Source of the DNA: Gemmatimonadota bacterium
GTDB taxonomy: Bacteria; Gemmatimonadota; Gemmatimonadetes; Longimicrobiales; Gaopeijiaceae
NCBI GenBank assembly: GCA_003567615.1
Contig: PWZC01000219.1
Span: 1-9,195, forward strand
Direction: 5' to 3'
DNA length: 9,195 nt
Shown one piece after another: positions 6,423 through 9,195 of this stretch. Below the pieces are notes generated by a model. The model had not been told where the DNA came from. It ran no database searches and saw only the letters and a program-made list of their open reading frames with translations. Position 1 is the stretch's first letter; every line of letters starts with the position of its first letter. The position numbers were made by a program, and so were the translations under genes.

Positions 6423-6438
6423 GATGCGCCGCCTCGAT
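6414..6438. repeat. tandem 13-bp repeat beside the hairpin
   Basis: CGCCGCCTCGAT occurs at 6414-6425 and again at 6427-6438, a period of 13 bp. The first copy overlaps the right arm of the inverted repeat. The second copy therefore provides a competing 9-bp partner (CGCCGCCTC) for the left arm. Position alone does not reveal a function. Confidence 0.6.
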
Positions 6439-6480
6439 CCATCGACCTGGTTCCGGATCAGCCGGCTCCAGCGCCAAGGG

Positions 6481-8241
6481 TCAACGCCCGTAGAGCTCCT
6501 GCCAGGCGGCTTCAAACTCGTTGCCGTCGAACCACCGGGGCTGCTCGTCCGCGTTGGCTACGGCCAACGCCACCTTGAACAGGATACGGAGGTCCCGCTC
6601 CAGCCCGCTCAGATCCCACTCAGGGGTGATGACGTCGCGGACGGTGTGGTAGCGGTCGTCGCGGAGGGCGGCTACGTCAAAGCCCGGATCGCCCACATAG
6701 TCGCTTCCGGCCTGAAGGTAGAGGGCGGGAATCCCGGCCTTGGCGAAGCTCAACTGGTCGGAGCGGTAGAAGCTTCCGGCCATGGGGTTCGGATCGCCGG
6801 CGGCGCGGAGTCCATAGCGTTCCACGATTTCGGTGAAGACCTCTCCCATGGTGTTCATGTCCAGACCGATGGCGGCCACATCCGAGGTCACTCCCAGGTT
6901 CTGCGGTGAATCCACATTGATGTTGGCGATCATGGCGGAACGGGGGACGGGTGGGGACTCCACGAAGAGGCCGCTCCCCAGGAGTCCGCCCTCTTCCGCC
7001 GTGACCGAAAGGAACATGACCGAGCGACGGGGATCAGCCTCGGTAAAGGCCTCCGCCACGGCCAGGATCGATGCCACCCCAAGGGCGTTGTCCAGGGCCC
7101 CGTTGAAGATGGAGTCGCCCTCCAGCGACGGATCCCACCCGATGTGGTCGTGGTGGGCAGTGAAGACCACGTACTCGTCGGCCAGATCCGGATCGCTTCC
7201 CCGGACCACCCCGGCCACATTGTCGGCCTCGAGGCGCTCGAAGTCCGTCTCGATGACGCTGGATACCCGGAATCCCGTGTCCATGGGCCGGAACTCCCGG
7301 TCCGAGGCCAGATCGAAGAGCCCCGGAACATCGGTGTCCAGGGCCCGGGCCACCTCATGGGTCCGGGTCGAGTCCATCCAGGCCAGGAAGTCCACCCGGT
7401 AGTCCCTCTGCCAGACCTGTCCCTCGCCCATATCGCCGATGACACCGAAGCCATAGGCAGCGGACTCGTCGGTGTGCACCACGATGGCTCCGGCGGCCCC
7501 CTGGGCCTGAGCCTGCTCGAACTTGTAGGTCCAGCGCCCGTAGTAGGTGCGCACCTCGCCGCCGAAGAGCGCCTCGCCGTCTTCCTCCACGGCGGGATCG
7601 TCGTTCAGGAAGAGGAGCACGGCACCGGTAAGGTCTTCACCCTTGAAGTCGTCCCAGCCGTATTCCGGAGCCTGTACACCGTGGCCGACGAAGATGAGGG
7701 GTGCCTCGTCCAGCTCGACCCGGGACTCCTCGGCTGTGGACCAGAAGGTGAAGTTCTGTCCTGTCACCAGATCCAGTTCACCGTCGGGGCCCTCGATCCG
7801 GGCCCATGAGGTCTCGCGGTCCTTGGTCATCCCCAGGAGCTCAATGGGGAGACGGTAGCCGTCGTCGCCCACGGGCTCGAGCCCGATCTCGGCGAATCGC
7901 GCTTCGATGTGCCGGATCGCCCGTTCCTCTCCGATGGTGGCCGGGGCCCGACCGAGCATGCTGTCGGCCGAGAGGATGGCGGTATCGTCGAAGATCCGCT
8001 CCCGGAGGATTCGCGCCGCCGGGCCCTCCACCGGACCGGCGAACCCCAGATCCTCGGCGCGGGGCGTGTCGGGGTGCCCCGCCTCCACTGCTGCAGCCCC
8101 CTCCAGCGCCGCCGGGGTGTCGGGCGGTGGGGGTTCGGCGGGCTCGCAGGCACCGAGGACCACTGCCAGCCAGGGGAGGGCGACGAGGAATGGGAGAGCC
8201 GGGGGATGTGCGGGACGTCCGAGGGCGGGGAGGGGGGACAT
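6481..8241 (-). CDS. M28-family zinc metallopeptidase, lipoprotein
   Basis: A 586-residue exported exopeptidase-like enzyme of the M28 (aminopeptidase Y/S, PSMA-like) family. The N-terminus carries a hydrophobic stretch ending LGAC, a lipobox with Cys32; a Pro/Glu/Ala-rich linker (33-75) follows. A protease-associated (PA) domain lies about 150-340, within the insertion usual for this subgroup. The two-zinc catalytic site is complete: H363 in TAHHDHIG, D384 in GALDNALG, general base E416 and ligand E417 in TAEEGGLLGSG, D444 in INVDS, and H532 in RYHTVRDV. The start is ATG 8241, preceded by AGGAAGG. Another ATG at 8277 would add 12 residues but has no ribosome site, and the longer frame upstream is Arg/Pro-rich noise. 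Family knowledge: M28 enzymes remove N-terminal residues from peptides. Inference: it degrades peptides at the cell surface or in the periplasm. A link to the efflux cluster is not evident; the arsR promoter separates them. Confidence 0.92.
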   Translation of the reverse strand: MSPLPALGRPAHPPALPFLVALPWLAVVLGACEPAEPPPPDTPAALEGAAAVEAGHPDTPRAEDLGFAGPVEGPAARILRERIFDDTAILSADSMLGRAPATIGEERAIRHIEARFAEIGLEPVGDDGYRLPIELLGMTKDRETSWARIEGPDGELDLVTGQNFTFWSTAEESRVELDEAPLIFVGHGVQAPEYGWDDFKGEDLTGAVLLFLNDDPAVEEDGEALFGGEVRTYYGRWTYKFEQAQAQGAAGAIVVHTDESAAYGFGVIGDMGEGQVWQRDYRVDFLAWMDSTRTHEVARALDTDVPGLFDLASDREFRPMDTGFRVSSVIETDFERLEADNVAGVVRGSDPDLADEYVVFTAHHDHIGWDPSLEGDSIFNGALDNALGVASILAVAEAFTEADPRRSVMFLSVTAEEGGLLGSGLFVESPPVPRSAMIANINVDSPQNLGVTSDVAAIGLDMNTMGEVFTEIVERYGLRAAGDPNPMAGSFYRSDQLSFAKAGIPALYLQAGSDYVGDPGFDVAALRDDRYHTVRDVITPEWDLSGLERDLRILFKVALAVANADEQPRWFDGNEFEAAWQELYGR

Positions 8242-8247
8242 GGGGAT

Positions 8248-8254
8248 CCTTCCT
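8248..8254 (-). promoter_or_regulatory. Shine-Dalgarno of the M28 peptidase gene
   Basis: AGGAAGG on the minus strand, 6 nt before ATG 8241. It supports this start over the in-frame ATG 36 nt upstream and places the lipobox Cys at residue 32. The 88-nt gap between the peptidase and the methyltransferase (8242-8329) shows no convincing promoter of its own, so the two genes may be co-transcribed. Confidence 0.65.
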
Positions 8255-8307
8255 GTGGAAACGGTGGGAACTGCCATGGCGCGGTGCGGGCTCACGGCAT
8301 GAGGTCC

Positions 8308-8340
8308 GGATCGCCGGGGTGAAACCGGGTCACCGGATCC
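8308..8340. repeat. weak imperfect hairpin at the methyltransferase stop
   Basis: The outer arms GGATC and GATCC and the inner arms GGTGA and TCACC can pair on the minus strand, with an asymmetric internal loop. The structure overlaps the methyltransferase stop codon (8332-8330) and lacks a T-tract. It could slow polymerase or protect a 3' end, but it may be chance in GC-rich DNA. Confidence 0.25.
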
Positions 8341-8998
8341 GGCCGGGCGTCGGGTGGGTCCGGGTGTCGGGTCGGTCCGGACATCGGGCCACCAGACGAA
8401 CCACCGAGGCCGCACCTCGATGATATCGTCCCTCATCCAACTCCACCACCTCGGTGGAGAGGCGGTCCACCAGGAGGGAACCGAAGTCCGTGCGGATCGT
8501 CTCCTCATCGAACAGGAGGGCCGGATCCGGTGGACCGCCGGCCGTGGGATTGGTGCGCTGGTGTCCCCTGTGATCCCGGCTGAACCCCTCCAGGACCAGC
8601 GCCCCGCCCGGCGCCAGCAATTGGGCCAGGCGGCGGTGGTATTCGCGCCTTCGGTCCTGGGGAAAGTGGGCGAAGATCAGGGCGATGAGGTCGAAGGCGG
8701 CAGGGGGAAATTCCAGATCCCCGAAGTCGGCTACCCGGTAGTGGATCCGGACCCCCCGTTCCCGTGCCAGGCGAAGCGCCTTCTGCCGGCCCTCTCCACT
8801 CACATCGACGGCGGTGACCGAAAGTCCCGACTGGGCGGCGAATACGGCGTTGCGTCCCTCGCCCTCGGCCGGGAAGAGGGCACTGCCCGTGGGTCTGAGT
8901 TCGGTGAGGACCGCACGCAGGAAACGATTGGGCTCGGTGCCGTAGGCCCAATCCTCCTGGGCATAACGGGCATCCCAGAACTCCCTGCGATGGGACAT
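8330..8998 (-). CDS. TehB-like class I SAM-dependent methyltransferase
   Basis: A 222-residue cytoplasmic methyltransferase with a Rossmann-like fold. The opening WDARYAQEDWAYGTEPNRFL (8-27) is typical of a bacterial group related to TehB and thiopurine methyltransferases. SAM-binding motif I is AEGEGRN (44-50); the acidic residue ending beta 2 is D65 in VTAVDVS. DLIALIFAHFP (103-113) is the beta-4 motif, and LAPGGALVLEGFS (128-140) is the post-motif loop and beta 5. The last 18 residues (about 205-222) are Arg/Pro/Thr-rich and probably disordered. The start is ATG 8998, with AGGAG 7 nt upstream. Family knowledge: relatives methylate small thiol, tellurite or other soft-atom substrates; the actual substrate here is unknown. 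It lies between a PLP enzyme and an M28 peptidase, which gives no clear pathway. Confidence 0.85.
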   Translation of the reverse strand: MSHRREFWDARYAQEDWAYGTEPNRFLRAVLTELRPTGSALFPAEGEGRNAVFAAQSGLSVTAVDVSGEGRQKALRLARERGVRIHYRVADFGDLEFPPAAFDLIALIFAHFPQDRRREYHRRLAQLLAPGGALVLEGFSRDHRGHQRTNPTAGGPPDPALLFDEETIRTDFGSLLVDRLSTEVVELDEGRYHRGAASVVRLVARCPDRPDTRTHPTPGRIR

Positions 8999-9088
8999 GG
9001 GTGCGCTCCTGGACTGGGTGGGGGTGCGGGCGATGGCTGGCTGAGCAGGGCGTGCGGACGGCGGAGATCGGGGCGGGTCGGACCCTGC

Positions 9089-9195
9089 CTAGGCGCCCAC
9101 GGCCTGGAAGAAGGCCTCCACCTCGGCGGGGTCCGTGTGATGGTTCGGAGAGAGTCTGAGGCCCTGCACCCCCTGAATCCGGATGGGCCGGACGG
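9089..9195 (-). CDS. C-terminal fragment of a probable PLP-dependent class V aminotransferase-like enzyme
   Basis: Only the last 35 or so residues are in the window; the frame is open to the right edge and ends at TAG 9091-9089. The visible tail reads GVQGLRLSPNHHTDPAEVEA, then FFQAVGA. An R-x-S-P-x-x-x-x-T-x-x-E-V/I ending followed by a short helix is typical of the small domain of class V aminotransferases and selenocysteine-lyase-like proteins (compare R-x-S-P-H-x-Y-N-T-x-x-E-I). With the active-site lysine outside the window, the reaction cannot be named. A 90-nt gap separates it from the methyltransferase, and I see no promoter in that gap. Confidence 0.5.
   Translation of the reverse strand, partial: VRPIRIQGVQGLRLSPNHHTDPAEVEAFFQAVGA

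Noticed and set aside
8242..8508. 89-residue N-terminal extension of the M28 peptidase frame
   Set aside because: It overlaps the methyltransferase C-terminus, has no family similarity by eye, and would place the lipobox deep inside the protein. AGGAAGG marks the start at 8241.
1..9195. CRISPR arrays, tRNA or rRNA genes, insertion sequences, attachment sites
   Set aside because: I found no spaced direct repeats, no tRNA-like cloverleaf, no transposase frame and no terminal inverted repeats.

Overview
The window is very GC-rich and densely coded, and every gene I can support lies on the minus strand, so it reads from right to left. Codons are strongly G/C-ended, which produces long antisense shadow frames. 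The gene content is that of a Gram-negative (diderm) bacterium: a tripartite envelope efflux pump with an outer-membrane channel, and two lipoproteins. The style would fit a phylum such as Gemmatimonadota, but that is only an impression and nothing here proves the taxon.

Right part (9195 to 6481): the C-terminal end of a probable PLP-dependent class V aminotransferase-like enzyme, a TehB-like SAM-dependent methyltransferase, and a lipoprotein M28 zinc metallopeptidase with all five metal ligands and the catalytic glutamate. A 182-bp gap follows. It holds a perfect 13-bp inverted repeat, a tandem 13-bp repeat, and a near-consensus sigma70-type promoter (TTGACA, 16 nt, TATTAT).

Left part (6298 to 1): a regulator-plus-pump cluster made of an ArsR-family repressor, a TolC-like outer-membrane protein, a lipoprotein periplasmic adaptor (MFP), a 1096-residue RND permease of the proton-driven HAE-like type, and the start of a small protein that looks PII-like. 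The last four genes are joined by three successive 4-bp stop/start overlaps (ATGA, GTGA, ATGA), so they form one translationally coupled unit.

The most interesting signal is regulatory. A 28-bp AT-rich element occurs twice, 21 of 28 positions identical and in the same orientation. One copy lies over the -10 region of the arsR promoter. The other lies directly at the start of the tolC-like gene, covering one possible start codon. Both copies are imperfect palindromes in otherwise GC-rich DNA. The simplest reading is that the ArsR protein controls itself and the pump operon through this site. Its inducer is unknown: it lacks the classical Cys motif in the sensing helix but has cysteines at 23, 95 and 101. 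The PII-like protein at the operon's end suggests a second, post-translational layer of control on the pump.
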